From Actinomycetospora chiangmaiensis DSM 45062 (GTDB lineage Bacteria; Actinomycetota; Actinomycetes; Mycobacteriales; Pseudonocardiaceae): DNA of 64,000 nucleotides. Location: assembly GCF_000379625.1 (NCBI RefSeq), contig NZ_KB903244.1, forward strand, positions 312,105-376,104, read 5' to 3'. This document shows, piece after piece, positions 47,601-53,965 of this stretch. Position numbers and translations under genes: made by a program. The notes beneath the pieces are model-generated. The model was given only the letters and a program-made list of their open reading frames with translations, ran no database searches and was not told the DNA's origin. The stretch's first letter is position 1; each line of letters opens with the position of its first letter.

Positions 47601-47613
47601 CGCCCCAGCGCAT
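44602..47613 (-). CDS. large disordered single-span membrane protein with extracellular domain
   Basis: A 1003-residue protein. The first 700 residues are Pro/Thr/Ala/Asp-rich and surely disordered, with repeats such as ATDRAATDRAATDRAP near 46164-46219 and a Gly/Ala patch. A basic stop-transfer patch (RDRRRRRRV) and one helix (VVFAFVLAALVLAAFLGLVALI) follow. The outer 280 residues form a folded domain with Trp- and Asn-rich strands (VVAYYGTAGTNALGVLGEG, later HQFTPNMI) that recalls a glycoside-hydrolase-like barrel. ATG 47613 has GGAGGAGGG six bases upstream. Function unknown; it may link the cytoplasm to cell-wall material. Confidence 0.82.
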   Translation of the reverse strand: MRWGGPEEVTLKPTGGTEPAEPPAPRTSPENTPGPDDGSRESASRSSWRARRRGKDARRGAAPPVEEARQESAAPAPTPDDDGGSPTSDATSPPAPAVPSPKSAGDSDEPDVHKSGPTSSGTADERRTPREQPTVPQGRAVPPAERTGADARPAVGTPPAPTPPRSLWRSRTSGPKPAPAGPPAPPTDAGSGDSPAPTMTPRTPPWRTPGLTPSADDAPSTPRPRDTVPSARATSSPPRPSGSTPSRPGPTAPKATAATAGAAAAASGAAPAVKAPGKAVDAAERRGVDEKGATEKGATATTVAATGEARTERPTPTEPGTVRTASPTAADEHATDTLDRVRDEDRPGADGGTEVIDRVDEAPRTGGTPTESPRRGSGRGGAVLGAAAAGVGAVAGAIAGRYRRRDTEGATPQQAPPRPDTTPRDKAATRDETPARDETSTAVPTAAGASTAERPATTERPAKGARAATDRAATDRAATDRAPTERRGSARPATGSRTSSGEGSSRAAVGVAAAGAAGLAAAASSGTTTRSEPESGPRSAGATTSTASPTPTRPTTDADAPTTGSTSTTSEAPTTPSAPAVDRAALAAPTTDEPAADRTTADKTTTEKSAGKPTAAATAATATAGTSTAATSTAPTATAATAPPESAAERTEITPSERTDVISPVEEPRPASEPRPGVVRDRRRRRRVVFAFVLAALVLAAFLGLVALITDHGDGPAPPRAAATDPAIRVPVESAAPPTPPPVPQLPRGGTTFFPQHRVVAYYGTAGTNALGVLGEGSPTDAATKLEAAAAPFATPGRTVLPAMELIVSIANSTPGPDGTYHSDIDQAEARQYLAAARAKQQVMVIDIQPGRADFMTAVRPWESLLREPDVGLALDPEWRMPPGQVPGKTIGTVSADEVNQVSTWLANLVMTNNLPQKLFVLHQFTPNMISNPERLQTPPQLAVVQHIDGFGAPPNKIGKYRELQRPQQLHLGFKLFIDEDTPTLTPQQALALQPAPDLVTYQ
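46164..46219. repeat. 15-base tandem repeat within the disordered segment
   Basis: About 3.7 units on a GGCGCGCGGTCGGTG pattern encode ATDRA repeats in the cytoplasmic tail. Confidence 0.7.
47498..47517 (-). repeat. motif A copy, in frame in the disordered protein
   Basis: The minus strand reads GGTCCCGACGACGGGTC and encodes GPDDGS near the N-terminus. Confidence 0.55.
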
Positions 47614-47743
47614 GACGCCCTCCTCCGCTCCCCCGGCGCGACCGGAGCGTCGACACCCGACGTCACACCGTAGGCAGCGGCGGCCCGTTCCGCGGCACAT
47701 CCGCCCCGCGTGTCACAGAAGCATCACCGGTCCCGACCCCCGA

Positions 47744-48829
47744 TCAGGTCAGGCCGAGCACCGACAGTGCCACCCGCGCGGCCTCCCCGCCCTCGGTCTC
47801 GGCGACGGCGAGTGCAGCGGGGACGTCGAGGTCGTCGAGCAGGGCCCCGACGACGGCGTCGGCGGCCGCGACGCCGTCCACGTGCCGGCCGGCGGCGGAG
47901 AAGAGGCGCTCCAGCCGGTCGGCCGCGGCGGTCACGTCGGCCGGGTGGACGTCCCACGCCTGCGCCCAGGGGCGGTCGAGCACGAGCAGCCGGACCGCCG
48001 CGGCGGGCCAGGACTCGAGGAGGTCCGACACGAGGACGAGGTTCCCGGCCGACTTCGCCATCTTCGCCCCGTCGACCTGCACCGTCCCGACGTGCAGCCG
48101 CGCCCGGGCGAAGGGCCGCACCCCGGTCATCGCCTCGGCCATCGCCCCCATCGCGGTGTGGTGCGGGTGGCGCAGGTCCGCGCCGCCGACGTGCAGGTCG
48201 ACCGCGGGGCCGAGCGCCGAGAGCGCCATCGCCGCGCACTCCGCGTGCCAGCCGGGGCGGCCGTCGCCCCACGGGCTGGGCCACGCGGCCTCGCCGGGCA
48301 GGGCGGGGCGCCAGACCGTCGGGTCGGCCGGGTCCTCGGCGCGGTCCGACGGCGGGACCTGCGAGGACCCGTCGTCGGGAACGGGGGCCGCGAGCCCGAC
48401 GGCGGCGGCGCGCAGCAGCACCTCCCCGTCGCGCTCGTAGGCGACGCCCCGCTCGAGCAGGCCGGCGGCGAGCCGGACGACGTCGTCGACGTGGTTGTGC
48501 GCCCGCGGCTCGTGCGCGGGCGGGCGGACGTTCAGGGCCGCCATGTCGCGGTCGAAGCGGAACTGGCCGACGGCCGCGAAGCTGTCGAAGCGGCTGCCGG
48601 CCCGCTCGGCGGCGGCGTCGAGGACGTCGTCGACGTCGGTGACGTTGCGGCAGACCTCGACGGAGACGCCCACGCGGCGGAGCACGCGGGTCGCGACGTC
48701 CGCCCAGACGAACGTCGCGGCGTGGCCGAGGTGGGTCGTGTCGTAGGGGGTGATGCCGCAGACGTAGGCGCGGGCGTGCCCGACCGTCGGCAGCGGTTCT
48801 CCGGCGAGGGCGAGGCGCGAGGTCGTCAC
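47744..48829 (-). CDS. MshC-like class-I cysteine ligase
   Basis: A 361-residue class-I cysteinyl ligase related to MshC and CysRS. The HIGH-type motif is THLGHAAT after YVCGITPYD; zinc-ligand residues are this Cys, Cys in WHAECAAMAL and His in HPHH. The KMSKS loop reads AKMAKS. MshC joins Cys to glucosamine-inositol in mycothiol synthesis; the protein is shorter (about 411 in MshC) at the N-terminus and carries an in-frame motif A insert encoding VPDDGSS near residue 155. It may be the true MshC or a paralogue. It is upstream of a LapA-like gene on the same strand. Confidence 0.75.
   Translation of the reverse strand: MTTSRLALAGEPLPTVGHARAYVCGITPYDTTHLGHAATFVWADVATRVLRRVGVSVEVCRNVTDVDDVLDAAAERAGSRFDSFAAVGQFRFDRDMAALNVRPPAHEPRAHNHVDDVVRLAAGLLERGVAYERDGEVLLRAAAVGLAAPVPDDGSSQVPPSDRAEDPADPTVWRPALPGEAAWPSPWGDGRPGWHAECAAMALSALGPAVDLHVGGADLRHPHHTAMGAMAEAMTGVRPFARARLHVGTVQVDGAKMAKSAGNLVLVSDLLESWPAAAVRLLVLDRPWAQAWDVHPADVTAAADRLERLFSAAGRHVDGVAAADAVVGALLDDLDVPAALAVAETEGGEAARVALSVLGLT
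48366..48389 (-). repeat. motif A copy, in frame in the mshC-like gene
   Basis: The minus strand encodes PVPDDGSS in an insert. The right end GAACGGGGGCC is shared with the copy at 63056-63079 in an unrelated gene. Confidence 0.65.
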
Positions 48830-48886
48830 GCCGCCATCCTGCCGGGTCGGGCGACGGACCGAGGGGGTTCGACCCGCCGAGCCCGG

Positions 48887-49318
48887 TCAGCGCTTCGGGG
48901 CCCTCGCGGCACGGCGCCACTGGATCATCCGCCCGAGCCCGGGGATGGCCAGGAGGAGCACGCCGGCGATCGCCGAGAAGAGCATCCAGATGCCGAGCGG
49001 CAGCTCGGCCTGGAAGCCGAGGAACTGCACGCGGGCGGGGTCGAGGTTCTGCAGGATGAAGATCAGGAGGAAGACGAGGACGACCGCGCCGAGGATCAGC
49101 CCGACCCAGGCGCCGCCGATGCGAGTACGCCCCGGGCCGCGCGGGGTGGCGTGCGTGCGGGTCGGCGCGGCCCCGGCGGTGCCGCCGGGGATGCGCTCGG
49201 TCTCGCGTTCTGCGGGCGGGTTGTCCCGGCGGGCGACGGTCGACTGCTCGACGGTGGGCCCGTCGGCCGGGGACGGCGCGGTGAGGTCCGGCAGGCCGGC
49301 CGCGTCCTTCTCGCTCAT
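48887..49318 (-). CDS. LapA-domain (DUF1049) membrane protein
   Basis: A 143-residue protein. A polar, disordered head (residues 1-65) precedes two hydrophobic segments: GGAWVGLILGAVVLVFLLIF and WMLFSAIAGVLLLAI. LILQNLDPARVQFLGF between them is typical of LapA/DUF1049. Its role in actinobacteria is unknown. ATG 49318 gives MSEKDAAGLPDL. It sits between the mshC-like gene and a divergent oxidoreductase. Confidence 0.85.
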   Translation of the reverse strand: MSEKDAAGLPDLTAPSPADGPTVEQSTVARRDNPPAERETERIPGGTAGAAPTRTHATPRGPGRTRIGGAWVGLILGAVVLVFLLIFILQNLDPARVQFLGFQAELPLGIWMLFSAIAGVLLLAIPGLGRMIQWRRAARAPKR

Positions 49319-49375
49319 GGCGCCCATCCTGGCGCCTTCGACGCCTCACGGGGAGCCGACACGGCCGCTACTCTG

Positions 49376-49392
49376 ATGTCAGTCTCTGACAT
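49376..49392. promoter_or_regulatory. inverted repeat upstream of the enoyl-reductase-like gene
   Basis: ATGTCAG and CTGACAT flank TCT, ten bases before the ATG at 49403 and next to a TACTCT-like -10 box. It may be an operator. Confidence 0.5.
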
Positions 49393-49402
49393 GGAGGGTC
49401 CG

Positions 49403-50458
49403 ATGAACGACGAGGTGTGGGTCCTGGGGGCGACCGGCCGGACGGGTCGGGCGATCGCGCGGCACCTGGCCGAGCGCGGCGTCCCGCTGACCCTGTGCGG
49501 GCGCTCCGCCGCACGGCTCGCCGGCCCGGCCGCCGAGCTGGGTGCCCGGGTCCGCGCCGGCTCCTTCGGCGAGCTGCTCGCGCAGCTGCCCGACGCGGCC
49601 CCACCCGTCGTCGTGAATGCCGTCGGTCCCTTCACGACGACGGGTCCTGCCGCGGCCCGGACGTGCCCGCCCGGCACGCACTACGTCGACGTCGCCAACG
49701 AGATCCCGGCCTTCGAGGCCCTCTTCGCCCTCGCCGGGGTCGCGGAGCGGGAGGGACGGACGGTGGTCACCGGGGCGGGCTTCGGGGTGCTCGCCGGGGA
49801 GTCGGTGGTGCTGCGGCTCGTCGAGGACCGGCCGGCGCCGCAGCGGGTGCGGGTCGCCGTGATGCCGTCGGTCGCGGCGGAGGCCGGCCCGGTGGGCCCC
49901 GCGCTGGCCGGGACGATCGTCGGGCAGTTCCCGGAGGGGGGTCGGGCGGTCCGGGGCGGACGCCTCGTCCGGACCGCCCCCGTCGGCGGCACCGAGGTGC
50001 TGCACACCCCCGACGGGGAGGCGATCCCGACGACGGTCGCCCCGTTCGGCGAGCTCCTCGCGGCCTGGCGGGCCAGCGGGGCGCCCGAGGTCGAGGCGGC
50101 GTCGAGCATGGTGCCGGGCGGGGCGGCGGTGCGGATCGCGATGCCGGCCCTGAGCGCGCTCCTGCGCGTCCCCGGGGCGACGCGGCTCGCGACGGCGGGG
50201 CTCGCGCGCGTCCCCGTGCCGGCGGCCGAGCGCCCGCGCCCGCACTCCTGGGCCCACGCGCGGGCGTCATGGCCGGACGGGACGGTGCGCTCCACCTGGC
50301 TGCGCCTCGACGACGCGATGGACTTCACCGCCGCCGCGACCGCGGAGACCGCCCGTCGACTCGCCGCCGGCCACGGGCGACCGGGCGCGTTCACGCCCGG
50401 GGCGCTGTTCGGGGCCGATCTCGCGGTCGCGGCGGGTGGGACGTTCGTCCCGTCCTGA
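49403..50458 (+). CDS. saccharopine-dehydrogenase-like/trans-acting enoyl reductase-like protein
   Basis: A 351-residue NAD(P)-binding protein. WVLGATGRTGRAIARHL is the Rossmann loop at the very start. The family includes mycobacterial trans-acting enoyl reductases and saccharopine-dehydrogenase-like proteins. VNAVGPFTTTG is typical. ATG 49403 has GGAGGG four bases upstream. Substrate unknown; no polyketide synthase is near. Confidence 0.85.
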   Translation: MNDEVWVLGATGRTGRAIARHLAERGVPLTLCGRSAARLAGPAAELGARVRAGSFGELLAQLPDAAPPVVVNAVGPFTTTGPAAARTCPPGTHYVDVANEIPAFEALFALAGVAEREGRTVVTGAGFGVLAGESVVLRLVEDRPAPQRVRVAVMPSVAAEAGPVGPALAGTIVGQFPEGGRAVRGGRLVRTAPVGGTEVLHTPDGEAIPTTVAPFGELLAAWRASGAPEVEAASSMVPGGAAVRIAMPALSALLRVPGATRLATAGLARVPVPAAERPRPHSWAHARASWPDGTVRSTWLRLDDAMDFTAAATAETARRLAAGHGRPGAFTPGALFGADLAVAAGGTFVPS

Positions 50459-50525
50459 TGGCGGGTCCGTCCGGGGGGACCACCCGCGGCAGATCTCCGG
50501 GGCGACGAGACGACAGGAGGACCCG

Positions 50526-51005
50526 ATGGGAGCGTTCGACGTACCGCTCGAGGACGAGCGCACGCAGCTGGAGGCGTTCCTCGAGGACCACCGCGCGGCC
50601 GCCGACCGCACCCTCGACGGTCTGACGGAGGAGCAGGCCCGTCGCCGCCTCGTCCCGTCGGCGACGACGTTGCTGGGGCTGCTCAAGCACGTGACGTGGA
50701 TGCAGCGCGTGTGGTTCGAGGAGTGCGTCGGCGGCACGCCCCGCGGGGAGCTCGGGCTGGTCGGGAGCCCGGACGCGTCGTTCCGGCTCGACGACGCCGA
50801 CTCGGTCGACGCGGTGATCGCCGCCCACCGCGCGGCGTGCGCGACGGCGCGGGGGATCGTCGCGGACCTGCCCCTCGACACCGTCGTGACCGGCCACCGG
50901 AGCGGGCCGCGCACGCTGCGCTGGGTCCTCCTGCAGGTCCTGCGCGAGCTCGCCCAGCACGGCGGGCACGCCGACATCCTCCGCGAGCAGATCCTCGCGG
51001 GCTGA
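50526..51005 (+). CDS. DinB-family protein (DUF664, mycothiol-type)
   Basis: A 159-residue four-helix metalloprotein. Histidines are placed as in the DinB fold: LLKHVTWMQRVWF and ELAQHGGHADILREQ. DUF664/DinB members in actinobacteria often transfer or detoxify using mycothiol. ATG 50526 follows AGGAGG by six bases. It lies 67 bases after the enoyl-reductase-like gene, possibly in the same transcript. Confidence 0.9.
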   Translation: MGAFDVPLEDERTQLEAFLEDHRAAADRTLDGLTEEQARRRLVPSATTLLGLLKHVTWMQRVWFEECVGGTPRGELGLVGSPDASFRLDDADSVDAVIAAHRAACATARGIVADLPLDTVVTGHRSGPRTLRWVLLQVLRELAQHGGHADILREQILAG

Positions 51006-51070
51006 GGCGCACAGCCGGCCCTCATCGAGCTCCGAGCCGTGCCCCACCGCCGCCCCGCAGGCTCGTCGGC

Positions 51071-51331
51071 ATGACCGGGAACCGCTTCCGCCTGACCGCC
51101 ACGCTCGCCGGGATCGCCGCCCTCGGCGGGGCCGGCACCCTCGCGGCGGTCCTCCCGGCCCCCGGAGCCGCCGCCCGTCCCGTGGCGATCACCGAGACCA
51201 CCGCCGCCGGGAAGCCGGAGGCGAGCCCGACCGGCCCGGACACCCGGACCCGCCGGAGCGCCGACGTGCCCGGCGCCGGACCGTTCCCGCACACGACCGC
51301 GCCGATCACGAGCGGCGTCTTCGACCTCTGA
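51071..51331 (+). CDS. small secreted protein, hypothetical
   Basis: An 86-residue protein with a likely signal peptide: basic start (MTGNRFR), hydrophobic core (LTATLAGIAALGGAGTLAAV) and Ala-rich cleavage region (APGAAARP). The mature part is short, polar and Thr/Pro-rich. No strong ribosome site is seen. Function unknown. It ends just before the convergent hypothetical gene at 51342. Confidence 0.55.
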   Translation: MTGNRFRLTATLAGIAALGGAGTLAAVLPAPGAAARPVAITETTAAGKPEASPTGPDTRTRRSADVPGAGPFPHTTAPITSGVFDL

Positions 51332-51341
51332 GGACGGGTCG

Positions 51342-51785
51342 TCAGGCGCTCCCCGGGGCGAGCCACCGCTCGAGGGCCCGACGGGCGGCCGCGTCGCGCG
51401 CGGCGATCTGCCGGAGGTCCTCGGCGAGCGCCTGCAGCCAGGTCTCCACGTCGACCCGACGGCGGCTGATCACCACCCCGCCGGACACCCGCCGGACCTC
51501 CGCGTGCACCCGCTCCCCCTCGGCGCGCAGTTCCAGGTCGCGGCCCTCGCCGTGCACGACGACCGACTCGACGCGGCCCTCGCGCCCCGCCATCCGGTCG
51601 CCCAGTCCGCGACGGCGCCCGATCTCCACGGAGCCCGCCGGCATCGCCTCGCCGAGCGACCCGGACAGGATCCGCGCGTAGGACGCCACGTCCAGCCGGT
51701 CGGCCCGCAGCGCGGCGGCGAGGACCGAGACGTCCGCGAGCGGCCCCATGCCGCTCGACCCGGCGTCGGGAACGAGGTCACCCAT
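51342..51785 (-). CDS. hypothetical protein of the YbjQ operon
   Basis: A 147-residue protein, not recognised. A short Gly/Ala-rich head contains the motif A-encoded LVPDAGSSG. The remainder has strands (VHGEGRDLELRAEGERVHAEV) and a C-terminal helix. Its start overlaps the last codons of the first YbjQ gene, so it belongs to the three-gene unit. Confidence 0.7.
   Translation of the reverse strand: MGDLVPDAGSSGMGPLADVSVLAAALRADRLDVASYARILSGSLGEAMPAGSVEIGRRRGLGDRMAGREGRVESVVVHGEGRDLELRAEGERVHAEVRRVSGGVVISRRRVDVETWLQALAEDLRQIAARDAAARRALERWLAPGSA
51757..51777 (-). repeat. motif A variant, in frame at a gene start
   Basis: The minus strand reads CCTCGTTCCCGACGCCGGG and encodes LVPDAGSS within the first twelve codons of the hypothetical gene. 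Confidence 0.6.
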
Positions 51786-52608
51786 CGGTCAGGGGCAGCA
51801 CGAGCTGCGGGGTCGCGATGTGGTGGTCCTCGCGCAGCGGGCGCACGGCCGTGCCGATCGCGAAGAACTCGGTGGTGTGCCCGCCCCAGCGGTGTCCGTG
51901 GGCGTTCAGCCGGACCCCGACGATGCCCTCGGCGTGCAGCGCCTCCGCCTCGGCCTGCATGCGGCTCATCGCGAGCTCACGGGCGTCGTAGAGCCCCTCG
52001 GTGTACTGCGGCAGCTCGACGTTCTGCCCGATGTTCGACATCGCCTTGAACATCCCCTGGTGGGCGATGTGGTAGACGCACGAGCCCATCACCATGCCCA
52101 GCGGCGCGTAGCCCGCCTGGATCAGCGTCCAGAAGTCCTGGCCGGAGAGGTCGGAGGTGAAGGGCTGGCGGTGCACGTTGCGCCAGGAGTCCCCGGTCGG
52201 CGGCGCGTGGTCCGCCCCGACGGCCGTGCCGACCGCGATGAACTCGGCGAGGTCGTTGCCGAACTCCTTGAACTCGATGTCGAGGCGCACCCCGACGATG
52301 CCGTCGGCGCCGAGTGCGTCGGCCTCGGCCTCCATGCGGGTCATCGCGAGCTCCCGCGCGTGGTACATCGCCTGCGAGAGCGTGGTCAGCTCCTGGTTCT
52401 TCCCCCACCGGCCCACCTGGAAGCCGACGTGGTAGATGCTCGATCCCAGCACCAGCCCCAGCGGGCGGAACCCGGCCTCGCGCACCAGGAGGAACTCGTT
52501 CACCGAGAGATCCGAGGTGAACATGCTGGTCGGCTGGCCGGGTCGCATGTGCTCGAGGCGCCGCATCGCGTCCTGCGGGACACCGGCCTGGGTCGAGACG
52601 TCGGTCAC
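51778..52608 (-). CDS. double-domain YbjQ-family protein
   Basis: A 276-residue protein made of two YbjQ/DUF74 repeats. Each has an LGLVLGSSIYHVGF- or LGMVMGSCVYHIAH-type block, then a helix with ARELAMTRMEAEADALGADG or ARELAMSRMQAEAEALHAEG, and ends GTAV. YbjQ folds form pentameric rings of unknown role. GTG 52608 has GAGGAGG eight bases upstream and overlaps the stop of the second YbjQ gene (GTGA). The two genes form one operon. Confidence 0.9.
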   Translation of the reverse strand: MTDVSTQAGVPQDAMRRLEHMRPGQPTSMFTSDLSVNEFLLVREAGFRPLGLVLGSSIYHVGFQVGRWGKNQELTTLSQAMYHARELAMTRMEAEADALGADGIVGVRLDIEFKEFGNDLAEFIAVGTAVGADHAPPTGDSWRNVHRQPFTSDLSGQDFWTLIQAGYAPLGMVMGSCVYHIAHQGMFKAMSNIGQNVELPQYTEGLYDARELAMSRMQAEAEALHAEGIVGVRLNAHGHRWGGHTTEFFAIGTAVRPLREDHHIATPQLVLPLTDG

Positions 52609-53477
52609 GAGAGTCCTCCTCGCGGGCGCAGGGGCATGACGGTCAACGGCGCCGCGACGCGCGGCGCCGAACGCTCCACCGCGACGAGCGCGTCGCCGAA
52701 GACGGTGGCCTCGGCGACGTGGTCGCGGTGGTTCTCGGCCGGTTCGACGTGCCACATCCGCACGCCCAGGCTCGACACGATCGCGCCCTGCCCGCCGGCC
52801 CCGGCGACCTGCTCGGCGAAACGGTGCCGGGCGTCGGCGCGGACCACGGTGGCGAGCTGGGTGTACCCGGTGACCTCGGTGTTGCCGGCGACCCACGACG
52901 CCTGCTGGCGGGTGGCCCAGTCGTCGTGGCGGATGGAGATCGCGATGCCGTAGACGATCTCGGCCGGGAGCCAGCCCGCGGCGAGGAGCTTGGCCACGTC
53001 CTGCCCGGCCAGCGAGGTGGTGAACTTCTGGGGAGGTGGGCCGGTGCGCGAGCGGACGGCGGTCCCGAGCGCGACGAACTCGCGACTGCCCTGACCGAGG
53101 TGGTCGGCCCTGAGGATCACCCCGACGACGCCGTCGGCGCCGATGGCGGCCGCCTCCAGCCGCATGCGGTGCAGGGCGGTTCCGTAGCCACGCTCGAGCG
53201 CCTCCACGTAGGGCCGGAAGGCGGGCATCGGCGCCATCGGTCCGGCGACGCCACCGAGGATGCCGCCCCCGAAGCCGCCGCACCCGCCGTAGCCCGACCA
53301 GCCGACGTTCTGCACGATCGAGCCCATCACCTCACCGACCGGCTCGTACTCCGTGGTCGCGAGGCCGGCCGCGGACGGCACGGAGAGCATCGAGGTCCAG
53401 GGGCCCCCGGCCGCCGCGCGACGCACCCGCTCGGCCGCCACCGGCGGCAGGCCCCGGCCGTCCCACTGCTCGGACAC
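52605..53477 (-). CDS. second double-domain YbjQ-family protein
   Basis: A 290-residue relative of the neighbour, also with two YbjQ repeats (VGEVMGSIVQNVGW and LPAEIVYGIAISIRH). A Gly-rich loop (GYGGCGGFGGGILGG) is specific to it. The start is uncertain: GTG 53477 gives VSEQWDGRGLPP; a longer reading to 53507 is open. Four YbjQ domains encoded side by side suggest a large mixed ring. Confidence 0.85.
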   Translation of the reverse strand: MSEQWDGRGLPPVAAERVRRAAAGGPWTSMLSVPSAAGLATTEYEPVGEVMGSIVQNVGWSGYGGCGGFGGGILGGVAGPMAPMPAFRPYVEALERGYGTALHRMRLEAAAIGADGVVGVILRADHLGQGSREFVALGTAVRSRTGPPPQKFTTSLAGQDVAKLLAAGWLPAEIVYGIAISIRHDDWATRQQASWVAGNTEVTGYTQLATVVRADARHRFAEQVAGAGGQGAIVSSLGVRMWHVEPAENHRDHVAEATVFGDALVAVERSAPRVAAPLTVMPLRPRGGLS

Positions 53478-53623
53478 ACCGCCGAAGCTACACCGGTGCG
53501 CCGCCACGTCTCCGCAGGTCAGTGGGCGTTTGCAGCGCTCTGCGACCGGTGTCCGGATCGCCCGTCCGGGTCCCGTCGCCCCGATGCCCGAGGAGCGGGC
53601 GGGGTGGCCAAGGCGACCCGGTC

Positions 53624-53965
53624 TCAGCGCGCCAGCGCCACCGTCACCATCCGGCCGCGCTGCTTCTCGACGACGAGCTCGCCTGCGCCGCCCAGCTCCC
53701 GGGCGGCCAGGATCGCGGCCGCCTCGGCGACGGAGCCGGTCCCGGTCAGGCGCCGGACGACGGCGGACGGGTTCGGGACGTCCACTGCGTCGAGCTCCGC
53801 GGTCGTGAACACCAGGAGCTTGCGGCCCGCGGCGACCGCGTCGATCGCCGGTTCGCCGAGGCGGCGGTCGATCGTGGCGACCGCGTCGAACTCGAGGTCG
53901 CCGACCGCCGCCGCGAGGTACGCCACGGGCGTTCCCGGCTCGACGCCCACACCGAGGACGATCAC
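53624..53965 (-). CDS. CobE/CbiG C-terminal-domain protein
   Basis: A 113-residue protein equivalent to the C-terminal domain of CbiG (CobE). VIVLGVGVEPGTPVAYLAA and AVATIDRRLGEPAIDAVAA match, as does the ending KQRGRMVTVALAR. CbiG opens the precorrin-5A lactone; CobE alone is of unclear role in aerobic cobalamin synthesis. GTG 53965 overlaps the cobB stop, so it is the last gene of the cob operon. Confidence 0.88.
   Translation of the reverse strand: MIVLGVGVEPGTPVAYLAAAVGDLEFDAVATIDRRLGEPAIDAVAAGRKLLVFTTAELDAVDVPNPSAVVRRLTGTGSVAEAAAILAARELGGAGELVVEKQRGRMVTVALAR

Noticed and set aside
46511-49402. Long plus-strand frame joined to the enoyl-reductase-like gene
   Set aside because: It is antisense to the disordered membrane protein and the mshC-like gene. 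The real start is ATG 49403 with its own ribosome site.
49612-49640. Motif A-like sequence in the enoyl-reductase-like gene
   Set aside because: It encodes the PFTTTG family motif, so conservation of the protein explains it.
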